NCBI RefSeq assembly: GCF_003572205.1
Contig: NZ_QXNY01000002.1
Location: 124,001-188,000, forward strand
Source of the DNA: Algihabitans albus
GTDB lineage: Bacteria; Pseudomonadota; Alphaproteobacteria; Kiloniellales; DSM-21159
Direction of reading: 5' to 3'
DNA length: 64,000 bases
In this document: positions 48,638-57,114 of the stretch, piece after piece
Layout: the number at the start of each line of letters is the position of its first letter
How positions within the stretch are numbered: the stretch's first letter is position 1
The notes under the pieces: generated by a model
Database searches by the model: none
Told to the model about the DNA's origin: nothing
Seen by the model: the letters and a program-made list of their open reading frames with translations, nothing else
Position numbers and translations under genes: made by a program

Positions 48638-49021
48638 ATGCCGCTGGTCGAAAGTCTCGATCACCTGGTGCTGACCGTCGAGGACATCGAGAGAACCTGC
48701 AGTTTCTACGAAACGGCCTTGGGTCTGGAACGCGAAACTTTCGGTGAGGGCCGTACGGCCCTGCGGTTCGGCCGGCAGAAGATCAACCTGCACCCCAATC
48801 CCAGCCCGATCGACACCAAGGCCGGTCATCCGACACCCGGTTCCGCCGATATCTGTTTCATCGCCGCGGTGCCGCTGGAACAGGTCCGGCGGACTCTCGA
48901 GGCCGCGGGTATCCCGCTCGTGGCCGGTCCCGTGGCGAGGGTCGGTGCGCTTGGCCCCGTGACTTCGCTCTACATTCGCGATCCCGACGACAACCTGGTC
49001 GAGATCGCCACCTACGACTGA
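48638..49021 (+). CDS. VOC-family protein, GLOD5-like
   Basis: This 127-residue vicinal-oxygen-chelate protein has two beta-alpha-beta-beta-beta units. The first starts ESLDHLVLTVEDIERTCSFYETALGLE, with a candidate metal histidine in DHLVL. The end has YIRDPDDNLVEIATYD with a candidate metal glutamate. The sequence is close to vertebrate GLOD5. The reaction is not known. AGGGGAGAG precedes the start. Confidence 0.85.
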   Translation: MPLVESLDHLVLTVEDIERTCSFYETALGLERETFGEGRTALRFGRQKINLHPNPSPIDTKAGHPTPGSADICFIAAVPLEQVRRTLEAAGIPLVAGPVARVGALGPVTSLYIRDPDDNLVEIATYD

Positions 49022-49059
49022 CGTCACCTGCGACCGAAGCTGGGCTGCCTGGAGGGGAA

Positions 49060-49545
49060 TCAGGTCCGAAGGCGTCGGCGCACGCGGTTGGCCGCCAGGT
49101 CCAGCGCGGACAGGAAGGTCGAGCGATCCTTCTTGGAGAAAGGCGCCGGCCCGCCGAGGATCTCGCCTCCGGCGCGCAGGTCCTGCATGAGATTGCGGAC
49201 CGCCAGGGACATGCCGATCGAGTCCGACGAAAAGACGCGTCCGTTGGGGGCCAGGACGTAGGCGCCCGACTTCACGCAGCGGCTGGCGAGCGGAACGTCG
49301 TTGGTGACGACGATGTCGCTTGGGCCGGCCCGTTCCGCGATCCAGTCGTCGGCCGCATCGAAGCGGTCGCTCACGACCACCAGCTCGACGTCCGGGCGAT
49401 CGCGCGGCACGCTCATGATGTCGTTGGCGACCAGGTAGACCTTCAGGCCGTAGCGCTCGGCGACGCGGTAGATCTCCGTCTTCACCGGGCAAGCGTCGGC
49501 ATCGACGTAGATGGAAAGGTCTGCGGTTGAGGGGTCCGCGCTCAT
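49060..49545 (-). CDS. UPF0178/YaiI-family protein
   Basis: This 161-residue protein belongs to the UPF0178 (YaiI/YqxD, DUF188) family related to PIN-type nucleases. It begins [21 protein letters not shown], with acidic residues of the PIN-like site, and has [24 protein letters not shown] in the middle and [15 protein letters not shown] at the end. The ATG at 49545 matches the family N-terminus; the frame continues to 49731 without support. It is divergent from dmdA. The biochemical role is unknown. Confidence 0.85.
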   Translation of the reverse strand: MSADPSTADLSIYVDADACPVKTEIYRVAERYGLKVYLVANDIMSVPRDRPDVELVVVSDRFDAADDWIAERAGPSDIVVTNDVPLASRCVKSGAYVLAPNGRVFSSDSIGMSLAVRNLMQDLRAGGEILGGPAPFSKKDRSTFLSALDLAANRVRRRLRT

Positions 49546-49780
49546 TTCGGCTCCATGATGACGCAAATCACTACGCGGCCTTGTCTGTAGCATCGCAGTC
49601 AATTCGCTCCGACTTTTCGAGTCCAGATCGGATTTCCCGCCCGCGTCGAAACCACCTCGTGAATCCGGCCGACGCCATCTTGTCCAGGAACGCCATCTCC
49701 ATGTCGCGGCTGTCGTGGCAGGACCGCGCAATCTCGGCTACTCAAGCCGGAGTGATGTCGCGTGCGGAGGGCCGGATGCA

Positions 49781-50899
49781 ATGCGGAACTTTAACCTGAC
49801 ACCGTCGCGCCGCGTCCGGCGCACGCCCTTTTCCGACCGGGTCGAGCGGGCCGGTGTCGAGGCCTACACGGTCTACAATCACATGCTGCTGCCGACGGCC
49901 TTCCAGTCCGCGGAGGCCGACTACCATCATCTCAAGCGCCACGTGCAGGTCTGGGACGTGAGCTGTCAGCGGCAGATCGAGGTACGGGGACGCGATGCGT
50001 CCCGCTTGCTGCAGATGCTGACGCCCCGCGACCTGCGATCGATGATGCCGGGTCGTTGCTACTATACGCCGATGGTCGATGAAACCGGCGGGATGTTGAA
50101 CGATCCCGTTACGGTGAAGCTGGCCGAGGACCGGTATTGGATCTCCATCGCCGACAGCGATCTGCTGTTTTGGGTCAAGGGACTTGCCTACGGCTTCCGC
50201 CTTGAAGTCGATATCACGGAGCCCGACGTTTCACCCCTGGCGGTGCAGGGGCCGCAGGCCGAAGAGTTGATGTCGCGTGTCTTCGGCGCCAGCGTACGCG
50301 AGATCCGGTTCTTCCGCTTCAGCCGTCTGCCCTTTCAGGGACAGGAATTGGTCGTTGCGCGGTCAGGTTATTCGAAGCAGGGCGGCTTCGAAATCTATCT
50401 CGAGCCGGCGGAGCTGGCGGAACCTCTCTGGGATGCCTTGATGACCAAGGGGGCGGATCTGCAGGTCAAGGCCGGCTGTCCGAACCTGATCGAGCGCATC
50501 GAAGCGCAGTTGCTCTCCTACGGCAACGACATGACTCGGGAGAACACGCCGCAGGAATGCGGCCTCGGGCGCTTCTGCGACACGCTGACAGCCATCGGCT
50601 GCGTCGGGCGCGACGCCTTGCTGCGGACGGCCATGGAAGGGCCGGTCCGTCAGATCCGCAGCCTTGCCGTCGAGGGCGATCCGGTCGCGCCCTGCCTCGA
50701 CCCCTGGCCGCTCTTCGCGCCAGGGACCACGACGCAGGTCGGGCAGGTGACCTCGGCTGCCTGGTCGCCAGACTTCAACACCAACGTGGCGATCGGCATG
50801 GTCCAGCTCAGCCATTGGACCGGCGGCACCCAGGTCGAGGCTGAAACACCCGATGGCCGCCGAACTTCGATCGTGCAGAATTCTGCATTTATTCAATAA
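49781..50899 (+). CDS. dmdA: Dimethylsulfoniopropionate demethylase DmdA (GcvT family)
   Basis: This 372-residue folate-dependent aminomethyltransferase-fold protein has strong resemblance to DmdA, which demethylates DMSP to methylmercaptopropionate using tetrahydrofolate. Signature segments include SRRVRRTPFSDRVERAGV, AYTVYNHMLLPTAF, HLKRHVQVWDVSCQRQ, DVSPLAVQGPQAEEL and SYGNDMTRENTPQECGL. The start at 49781 matches this family; GGAGGG lies 11 bases upstream. The next gene is on the opposite strand and none of dmdB, dmdC or acuI is adjacent, so only this step of DMSP use is visible here. Confidence 0.85.
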   Translation: MRNFNLTPSRRVRRTPFSDRVERAGVEAYTVYNHMLLPTAFQSAEADYHHLKRHVQVWDVSCQRQIEVRGRDASRLLQMLTPRDLRSMMPGRCYYTPMVDETGGMLNDPVTVKLAEDRYWISIADSDLLFWVKGLAYGFRLEVDITEPDVSPLAVQGPQAEELMSRVFGASVREIRFFRFSRLPFQGQELVVARSGYSKQGGFEIYLEPAELAEPLWDALMTKGADLQVKAGCPNLIERIEAQLLSYGNDMTRENTPQECGLGRFCDTLTAIGCVGRDALLRTAMEGPVRQIRSLAVEGDPVAPCLDPWPLFAPGTTTQVGQVTSAAWSPDFNTNVAIGMVQLSHWTGGTQVEAETPDGRRTSIVQNSAFIQ

Positions 50900-50976
50900 A
50901 GCAATAAAATAAAGATATTTTCTAATTTTTTACATGAATTAAATCGCACGACCTGCGACCGAGCTGTTCGGTCCGA

Positions 50977-52062
50977 TCACACGATGGGTAGTTCGTCCGT
51001 CAGCTCTGCGGTCGTGCCGGTTTCGTAGTCGGCTTCCGGTTCGAAGGCGTCGAGCGAGCGGGCGACCACCTTGGTACCTTGATGGCAAGCCACATGAAAG
51101 AGAGCGTCGCCTTCGTGGACCAGAGGAAGGTTGCTCCTGCCGATGACGATGCCATCGACCGTGCAGTGGATCGTCTTCTCGTTGTCGCCGAAGGGATTGG
51201 CGATGGCGCCCAGGGCCTCCCCCGCCTTGACCTGGCTTCCCAACGCCTTGGTCGCGCGAAACAGCCCGCTTTGCGGCGCCCTGATCCATCTGCTCGAGCC
51301 TATGACGAGCGGCTTGCTGGCGACCTTTTTTCTGCGGGGCGGTGCGACTGGCAGCATTTCCAAGGCGCGCATGACGCGCACGATTCCCTTTACCCCGGCG
51401 CGGATGCAGGCCTCGTTGAAGCGCAGGGCCTCGCCGGCTTCGTAGACGATGACCGGTACGTTGTTTCGGGCTGCCGCTTCGCGCAGGCTGCCCTCGCGAA
51501 AACCCGTGTTGATCACCACCGGTACGCCGAAGGCCAGGGCCAGTTTTTCTGTCTCGGGATTGTCGAGGTCGCCGCGGATCTGGGGGAAGTTGTCACGATG
51601 GATCGCGCCGGTGTGGAGATCGATACCGTGCGTCGACTTGCTGACCACCTCATCGACGAACAACCGTGCCAGACGCCCGGCTACGGATCCGCCGACGCTT
51701 CCCGGAAAGGAGCGATTGAGATCTCGGCGGTCTGGCAGATATCGAGATTGAAAGACGAAGCCCAGCACGTTCACGATGGGGACGGCAATCAAGGTACCGC
51801 GCAACTGACGGAGCGTGCTGAGGCGAAGCAGACGGCGGATGATCTCGACGCCGTTGATCTCGTCGCCATGGATTGCCGCGCAGACGAAAAGCCGCGGACC
51901 GTCGGTGCGGCCATGCACGACCTGAACCGGCATGGTCACCGGTGTATGGGTAGAGAGGTCGGTGATCGGCAGGTCGATGGTCGCCTGCCGGCCCGGTTGA
52001 ACTTCGACTCCGCCGACGGTGATCGACTCCCGCTTCGATCGCTTGGACAAGTTCAGCTCCAT
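50977..52062 (-). CDS. M14-family succinylglutamate desuccinylase/aspartoacylase
   Basis: This 361-residue zinc-dependent deacylase/peptidase is of the AstE/AspA (M14) type. Metal ligands are His65 and Glu68 in IHGDEINGVE and the histidine in IDLHTGAIH; a DRRDLNRSFPG segment supplies the substrate-binding arginine. The C-terminal extension has a HPr/biotinyl-like beta region (SGLFRATKALGSQVKAGEALGAI). It lies at the downstream end of the minus-strand RimK/MscS/MgtE block, 72 bases after mgtE's stop, and could remove amino acids added by RimK. The substrate is not resolvable. Confidence 0.88.
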   Translation of the reverse strand: MELNLSKRSKRESITVGGVEVQPGRQATIDLPITDLSTHTPVTMPVQVVHGRTDGPRLFVCAAIHGDEINGVEIIRRLLRLSTLRQLRGTLIAVPIVNVLGFVFQSRYLPDRRDLNRSFPGSVGGSVAGRLARLFVDEVVSKSTHGIDLHTGAIHRDNFPQIRGDLDNPETEKLALAFGVPVVINTGFREGSLREAAARNNVPVIVYEAGEALRFNEACIRAGVKGIVRVMRALEMLPVAPPRRKKVASKPLVIGSSRWIRAPQSGLFRATKALGSQVKAGEALGAIANPFGDNEKTIHCTVDGIVIGRSNLPLVHEGDALFHVACHQGTKVVARSLDAFEPEADYETGTTAELTDELPIV

Positions 52063-52134
52063 GGCGGTCTTTTGATCTCCGCTGCTGTCCCGTTGCGGGA
52101 CCTTCCCTGATGGCGTGAGGGCGGCCGGGACGAC

Positions 52135-53442
52135 TTAGAGTATTCCCATCAGCAGCGTCGCAATTCCGAGGAAGGAAAAGAACCCCGCAACGTCGGTGAC
52201 CGTTGTCAGGATAATGGAGGAGGATTGCGCCGGATCTTGTCCCAGCCGCTTCAGCATAATGGGAATGACGGCGCCCGCGAATCCCGCGGCAACCATCGCC
52301 AGGATCATCGAGACCGCGATGACAGCCACGAGACCGAAAGATCCGCTCCAGATGAACACGCCCAAACCGCAGGTCATGGCGATCGAAACGCCATTGATGA
52401 AACCTGTGCTGACCTCTTTGGTCATGACCTTGAACCAGTGATGCGCGGAAATCTCCCGAAGCGCGAGCCCGCGCATGGTCACTGCGAGCGCTTGAGCGCC
52501 GGCGTTGCCCGACTGACCGGCAACGACGGGCAGGAGGATGGCAAGCGCGGTGACTTGCGCGATCGTGTCCTCGAACAGCCCGACCACGGCCGCGGCCAGA
52601 AAAGCCGTCAGGAGATTGATCTGCAGCCAGGGTTGGCGTTTGCGGACGGCGAAAGATACCTTTGACAAGGCCCGCTCGTCCCGGCTCGCGCCCACCATTG
52701 TCTGGACCGCGCCGCTCGCCGCCTCCTCCAGCGCCTTCACCAGGCTCGAATAGCGCACAACGCCGACCAGGCCGCCACTGACATCGATCACCGGGATGTT
52801 CGGCAGCCGGGTCTTCTCCAGAACCTCGACGACTTCGTGCCGCGGTGCCGTGACCTGAACGACGACGGTCACCGGTTCGGCGATCTCGCGCAGAGTCTGA
52901 TCCAGGTCGGCCACCGCCAAGTCGTGGATCGCGACCCGTGCGGAAAGCCGGTTGTCGTCGTCGACCAGGAAGAGCGTGTGCAGGCCTCTCAGCTTCGATC
53001 GGCGCAGGCGCTCCAGCGCTTGGGACACCTTCATACCGGGCCGAAAAACACCGACACGCGTCTCCATGAGCCGACCGGCCGAGTCGTCCGGATAGGTCAG
53101 GAGATCCTGCAGTTCCTTGCGCAGGCTGGCGTCCAGCATCTCCAGGTAGGACTGCCGTTCCTCCTCGCTGTACTGACCGAGGAGGACCAGGGTCGCATTG
53201 GGGCTCATGCTTTCAAGCAAGCCGGTCGCTGTGGGTTTGGGCAGATAGGACAACAGCTTCGCGGCCACATCGGGCGCCAGCCAACCGAACAGTGGCGCGA
53301 TGGAGGGAATCGGCTGTTCGGCCAGAATCTCCGCGACCTCGCCGGGCGGCATCGCCTCCACCTGCTTGGCCGCATCGAGCGGGAAGTCGCGGATGTAGCT
53401 GCGGTTGAGATACTGGACGGCTTGGACGGCAGCACCGGTCAT
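52135..53442 (-). CDS. mgtE: Magnesium transporter MgtE
   Basis: This 435-residue Mg2+ channel/transporter has the full family architecture: an N-terminal superhelical domain (residues 1-120), tandem CBS domains (about 125-250) and five membrane helices from about 275. The pore helices contain ILLPVVAGQSGNAGAQALAVTMRGLAL and TTVTDVAGFFSFLGIA, the last carrying the conserved pore aspartate. It starts one base after the stop of an MgtE N/CBS protein that has no pore, so both are translated from one mRNA. Confidence 0.93.
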   Translation of the reverse strand: MTGAAVQAVQYLNRSYIRDFPLDAAKQVEAMPPGEVAEILAEQPIPSIAPLFGWLAPDVAAKLLSYLPKPTATGLLESMSPNATLVLLGQYSEEERQSYLEMLDASLRKELQDLLTYPDDSAGRLMETRVGVFRPGMKVSQALERLRRSKLRGLHTLFLVDDDNRLSARVAIHDLAVADLDQTLREIAEPVTVVVQVTAPRHEVVEVLEKTRLPNIPVIDVSGGLVGVVRYSSLVKALEEAASGAVQTMVGASRDERALSKVSFAVRKRQPWLQINLLTAFLAAAVVGLFEDTIAQVTALAILLPVVAGQSGNAGAQALAVTMRGLALREISAHHWFKVMTKEVSTGFINGVSIAMTCGLGVFIWSGSFGLVAVIAVSMILAMVAAGFAGAVIPIMLKRLGQDPAQSSSIILTTVTDVAGFFSFLGIATLLMGIL

Positions 53443-53443
53443 C

Positions 53444-54292
53444 TCACCTCTCCCCCTTGTCCGACAGTCTCGTCAGACCCGGTTCGGTCGCTGCCGCGTT
53501 CACCAAACCCATTATGCTGATCAGGAAGGCCTGGACCATGTGCGAGAGCACGACGTTGATCTGCACCGTGCTGACCTCGCCACTGTCGGCAACGAGGCCT
53601 TCGCGCAGACTGTCGAAATGCAGGACGCCGAGCAGACGCCGGCTGCGGTCGGCGACAGGTAGCGACAGTGCACTGTCCCAGGCTTGCAGGGTTACCACAC
53701 TCGTCAGCGGCGCCTGGGGCGATAGAGCGACGAAGTCCTTCTCCAGCAGATCTCCCAGCAGGTCCTTGTCGTCGGCGCTGAGCAGCGCGTCCATATCGAG
53801 CGTGCCAAGCAGTTTGCGATCGGCGTCGACCGCGAAGATCGCGGAGCCGACACGCGTGCCCAGGCCGCGTATGCCCGCCAGGCAGTCCTTGACGGAAGCG
53901 TCGACGGGAAAAATCGCGCGCGGTGCGTCCATCCAAGCCCCAACGGTTCCCGTGCCGTAGGCGAGGTAACGGCGCAGGCTCGCCGCCTCTCGCTTCGGAA
54001 GCGCCGACAGAATCTCCATGACTTGCTGTTGCGACAGAGTCCTTAGCAGCACCGAACGCGCGCTGGCCGTCATTTGGGATAAGAAAGCTGCTGCCTTGAG
54101 CGGCGCGCAGCGCACCAGCAGGGCGGATGCCTGGATGGGCTGCATGTAGCTGAGAACCAAGGCCGCGGAAGCCTCGGGCGATGCCTCTATGAACGCGGCG
54201 GCATCGGCGGGCTCGATCTGCTCGAGCACGCGGGCGGCGCCGCTCGGATGGTTCTGCAGGAATGCGAGACTTAGTTCGGAGGCTCTACTCAT
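53444..54292 (-). CDS. MgtE N-terminal/CBS-domain protein lacking the transport domain
   Basis: This 282-residue protein matches the cytoplasmic part of MgtE. An N-domain of about 110 residues (RVLEQIEPADAAAFIEASPEA, QVMEILSALPKREAASLRRYL) is followed by a CBS pair (SAIFAVDADRKLLGTLDMDALL, LGVLHFDSLREGLV). It then ends with a single hydrophobic stretch (VVLSHMVQAFLISIMGLV) instead of the five-helix pore. It is not a truncated pseudogene: the frame is clean and GAGGAGG lies before the start. It overlaps mscS by 8 bases and precedes mgtE by one base. A regulatory partner of MgtE is a reasonable inference. Confidence 0.82.
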   Translation of the reverse strand: MSRASELSLAFLQNHPSGAARVLEQIEPADAAAFIEASPEASAALVLSYMQPIQASALLVRCAPLKAAAFLSQMTASARSVLLRTLSQQQVMEILSALPKREAASLRRYLAYGTGTVGAWMDAPRAIFPVDASVKDCLAGIRGLGTRVGSAIFAVDADRKLLGTLDMDALLSADDKDLLGDLLEKDFVALSPQAPLTSVVTLQAWDSALSLPVADRSRRLLGVLHFDSLREGLVADSGEVSTVQINVVLSHMVQAFLISIMGLVNAAATEPGLTRLSDKGER

Positions 54293-55124
54293 CTTTGACC
54301 TCCTCGGCGAGCAGCGCAGTGGTTTGATCGTTGAAGATTTTTCCCGGCACGACCACTCGCCCTTCACGGGTGGCGAGAACGACGCTGACGGGCGTCAGCT
54401 CGAGAATCTCGCCCTCCACTTCACCCATGCGGGCTTGCTGCCCGGGCCGATAATGCTGCTGGAGATAGTGCGATCCGATCAGATTGCTGACGAAGCTGCT
54501 GGCCCCGAGCGCAAAAGCCAGCGATAGACTGCCGACGACCGCTGCGACGACGATGGCGATCAGGGTGATCAGCAGCGTCACGTCGATTCCGACCTGGTTT
54601 ATGCCCAGGACCAAGGCGGTTATCAGGATCGCGGCCTGCACGCTGCGCCCGAAGAGTTCGGCATGCGCGACGCCCGCCGATGCGACGGCGGCCGAGGTCA
54701 GGTCGCGCGCCAGCGAACTGATCAGCAGCCCGACCAGGATGATCAGACCGCCGGCCAAGAGCGTCGGAAGATAGGCAACCACCCGGTCGAGCCAGGCCGA
54801 GAAGGCATCCAACCCAAGGACCCTGGTCGCCGCGGTAATGAAGAAGAGGATGATCACCCAGAAGATGATGTTCCCCAGCAGTTTGACGCCGGCATTCGAG
54901 ATCCGCAGGTGACGCGCCCGCTCGGGGCCGAAGCGCCGGTCGAAGAAGCGGTTCAGCCAGTTTGACGACCTGATACCGGCCGAGCGCAGGACCCGTGCGA
55001 TCCCCCATCCGACGATCAGGATGGCCAGTGCGCCACCAAGAGTCGGAAGGAATTCGACGAACTGACCGAGGAAGCCCGATGCCGTCGCGCTGACTTCCCT
55101 GATCCAAAGGGACACTTCATCCAT
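54285..55124 (-). CDS. MscS-family mechanosensitive channel
   Basis: This 279-residue protein has four or more membrane helices followed by a short beta domain, the layout of small-conductance MscS-type channels. The pore-helix region reads VVGSLSLAFALGASSFVSNLIGS and the beta domain has VEGEILELTPVSVVL and VVVPGKIFND, as in MscS. It would release solutes on osmotic downshift. Good Shine-Dalgarno GGGAG precedes the ATG. It is followed in the same direction by the MgtE-like genes and preceded by a hairpin and rimK. Confidence 0.88.
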   Translation of the reverse strand: MDEVSLWIREVSATASGFLGQFVEFLPTLGGALAILIVGWGIARVLRSAGIRSSNWLNRFFDRRFGPERARHLRISNAGVKLLGNIIFWVIILFFITAATRVLGLDAFSAWLDRVVAYLPTLLAGGLIILVGLLISSLARDLTSAAVASAGVAHAELFGRSVQAAILITALVLGINQVGIDVTLLITLIAIVVAAVVGSLSLAFALGASSFVSNLIGSHYLQQHYRPGQQARMGEVEGEILELTPVSVVLATREGRVVVPGKIFNDQTTALLAEEVKDE

Positions 55125-55148
55125 AACTCGTCTCCCGCATCACTGCGA

Positions 55149-55196
55149 CGCCGCCTTGGAAGTCTCCCAAGGCAGCGGAAGTCTTCCAAGGCGGCG
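55149..55196 (-). other. Long inverted repeat between rimK and mscS
   Basis: Arms of 14 bases (55149-55162 and 55183-55196) are perfectly complementary, with a 20-base loop that contains a further near-copy of the CCAAGGC core. On the minus strand it lies 10 bases past the rimK stop and 24 before the mscS start. There is no T-run, so it could be an RNA processing or stability element rather than a terminator. Confidence 0.7.
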
Positions 55197-55206
55197 CACG
55201 ATCTTG

Positions 55207-56112
55207 CTATCCCCGACCTCGGGTCTTGGTCCGATTGGGCCGGGCGTTTTTCTCGAGAAACAGAATGATACTGCCCGCGACGTCGATGCCAGTGGCCTTC
55301 TCGACACCTTCGAGCCCCGGCGAAGAGTTGACCTCCATGACCACGGGGCCGTGGTTCGACCGAAGCATGTCCACGCCGCAGACATTGAGCCCCATCACGT
55401 TCGCCGCGCGCACGGCGGTCGAGCGCTCCTCCGGAGTGATCTTGATCGACTGCGCCACGCCGCCCCGGTGCAGGTTCGAGCGGAAATCGCCCTCCGCGCC
55501 CTTGCGCATCATGGAGGCCACGACTCTTTCGCCGACGACGAGGCATCGGATGTCCTGACTTCCGGCCTCCTTGACGAACTCTTGGACCAGGATATTGGCT
55601 TTGAGCCCGCCGAAGGCCTGAATCATACTTTTGGCGGCTGCCGGCGTTTCGCCCAGCACGACCCCGATTCCCTGGGTTCCTTCGAGCAGTTTGATGATTA
55701 CCGGAGCGCCGCCGAGTACGTTGAGGATGTCGTCGGCTTGGCTGGTCGAATGGGCGAAGACCGTGACCGGCAGGCCAATGCCCTGGCGCGCGAGGAGTTG
55801 AAGGCTGCGCAGTTTGTCTCGAGAGCGGGCGATGGCCACCGATTCGTTGAGTGGATAGACTCCCATCACCTCGAACTGACGAAGGACGGCCGTGCCGAAG
55901 AAGGTAATCGAGGCGCCTATGCGCGGGATCACGGCATCGAAGCCTTCCAGCTTTTCGCCTTTGTACCGCATCTCCGGTCGATGGGAGGCAATGTTGATAT
56001 AGACCCGCAGGGTGTCGATCACCTCGATCTCGTGCCCGCGGTCCTTCGCTGCTTCGACGAGACGTTGGTGGGAGTAGAGGCTCGCATTTCGGGCCATCAG
56101 CGCGATTTTCAC
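55207..56112 (-). CDS. rimK: RimK-type ATP-grasp alpha-L-glutamate ligase
   Basis: This 301-residue ATP-grasp ligase resembles RimK, which adds glutamates to ribosomal protein S6, and related enzymes that make peptide-like products. The ATP-grasp core is visible: [55 protein letters not shown] and [22 protein letters not shown], the last holding the Mg2+-binding Glu and Asn. It follows the retropepsin-like gene by 13 bases in what looks like an operon. The acceptor is unknown; S6 is only one candidate. Confidence 0.9.
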   Translation of the reverse strand: MKIALMARNASLYSHQRLVEAAKDRGHEIEVIDTLRVYINIASHRPEMRYKGEKLEGFDAVIPRIGASITFFGTAVLRQFEVMGVYPLNESVAIARSRDKLRSLQLLARQGIGLPVTVFAHSTSQADDILNVLGGAPVIIKLLEGTQGIGVVLGETPAAAKSMIQAFGGLKANILVQEFVKEAGSQDIRCLVVGERVVASMMRKGAEGDFRSNLHRGGVAQSIKITPEERSTAVRAANVMGLNVCGVDMLRSNHGPVVMEVNSSPGLEGVEKATGIDVAGSIILFLEKNARPNRTKTRGRG

Positions 56113-56125
56113 GGGCTTTTCCTCT

Positions 56126-56617
56126 CTACTTTGACCTGCTGGATACTGGCTTGCCGGAGCGTTGTTTGCCGCTTGTCAGAGTGAAGGAGCGTCCAGGATC
56201 GACCAGAAGATGCTGCCGCAGCGCCTGGCGGCCAAGCAGCATGCGAAAGCTCATCTGGTCGCGGTTGGTCAGGGTCATCTCGATCGGCCACTCTTCCCCG
56301 CCGACCTTCAAGGAGGTCTCGACGACGTAGCGATGTTCCTTCTCACCGTTCGAGGAGACCACGACGCGTTCGTCGATCAAGACGGCCTCGCACAACACCT
56401 CAGGGTCCCTGAGCCGCTGTAGCGGATGCACACGGAAGCGCAGCAAGCGGCGACCGCCGCGTTGAAATTGCTCGATACGAAAGGCATGCAGCGCCGAAGT
56501 CCGAGCACCGGTATCGATTTTGGCCTTGATCTTCTCTATGCCGAGTTCGGGCATGGCGACCCACTCGCGCCACCCGACGACGGTTTTCTTCGGTTTTGCT
56601 CGACCTATCGAAACCAA
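56126..56617 (-). CDS. Retropepsin-like ATP-dependent zinc protease family protein (RimB/DUF785 type)
   Basis: This 163-residue protein belongs to the DUF785 family of retropepsin-like proteases found next to rimK (RimB in pseudomonads). The active-site-type motif is [14 protein letters not shown] with Asp35, followed by a beta-rich body and MLLGRQAL near the C-terminus. The last 20 residues are basic. It starts the minus-strand cluster and precedes rimK by 13 bases. Such proteins are thought to act on RimK-modified targets; that role is inferred here. Confidence 0.85.
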   Translation of the reverse strand: MVSIGRAKPKKTVVGWREWVAMPELGIEKIKAKIDTGARTSALHAFRIEQFQRGGRRLLRFRVHPLQRLRDPEVLCEAVLIDERVVVSSNGEKEHRYVVETSLKVGGEEWPIEMTLTNRDQMSFRMLLGRQALRQHLLVDPGRSFTLTSGKQRSGKPVSSRSK

Positions 56618-57114
56618 GCCTTACGGTCCTGCGCTCAGCGCGCTTAGCGGTTCAGATGACCGCCAGCGGCAGGATGAAGCCGACTCTAAGCCTGTGGCCC
56701 CAAGAGTGCGCCATCAACGACGACGGCTCTGCGCTGCCTTGGGACCGCGAGAAGACTTCAGGCTCAGGTTTGCGAGTTGTCGGTCTCAGAAAATACCTAA
56801 ACGGGGCGGCTGTCATAAAGTTCCATTGATACACCAAAGTACCAACGTCACTAGCCACCGTCTTCAATTGTTTGCACTCGGCAAACTGATCTATCACAAA
56901 CTATCCGTGAGCTTTTTGACCCAGGTTCAGGTCACGCACGGCGGTTTCGGAGAACATTATATCGACTATTTTTTCTTTGGGGGAGAAACTATTTTTGAGT
57001 GCGATCGCTGCGAAATGAAGATCCGATTTGCAAGGACGCCTGGCCGCGATGGCCGAACGTCAAGTCAGCCGCCGGAGACCTGGTCTCGTCAGAGACGAGA
57101 CCAGATCCAACGAC
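56618..57114. other. Gene-free interval between the rimB-type gene and metY
   Basis: This 497-base interval has no convincing gene on either strand. The part from about 56840 to 57010 is AT-richer than the surroundings and has poly-T tracts (ATTTTTTCTTT). The upstream end probably holds the promoter of the minus-strand RimK cluster. A perfect 11-base-pair hairpin lies at 57080-57104 just past the metY stop. Open frames here have shadow-like composition. Confidence 0.6.
57080..57104 (-). terminator. Hairpin at the 3' end of metY
   Basis: CTGGTCTCGTC and GACGAGACCAG form an 11-base-pair perfect stem with an AGA loop, 10 bases after the metY stop on the minus strand. No T-run follows, so it may be a 3'-end stabiliser or a rho-associated structure rather than a canonical intrinsic terminator. 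Confidence 0.6.

Noticed and set aside
53444-54292. Treating the pore-less MgtE-type gene as a frameshifted piece of mgtE
   Set aside because: The following mgtE is complete with its own N-domain and CBS pair, and this gene has a full Shine-Dalgarno and clean stop.
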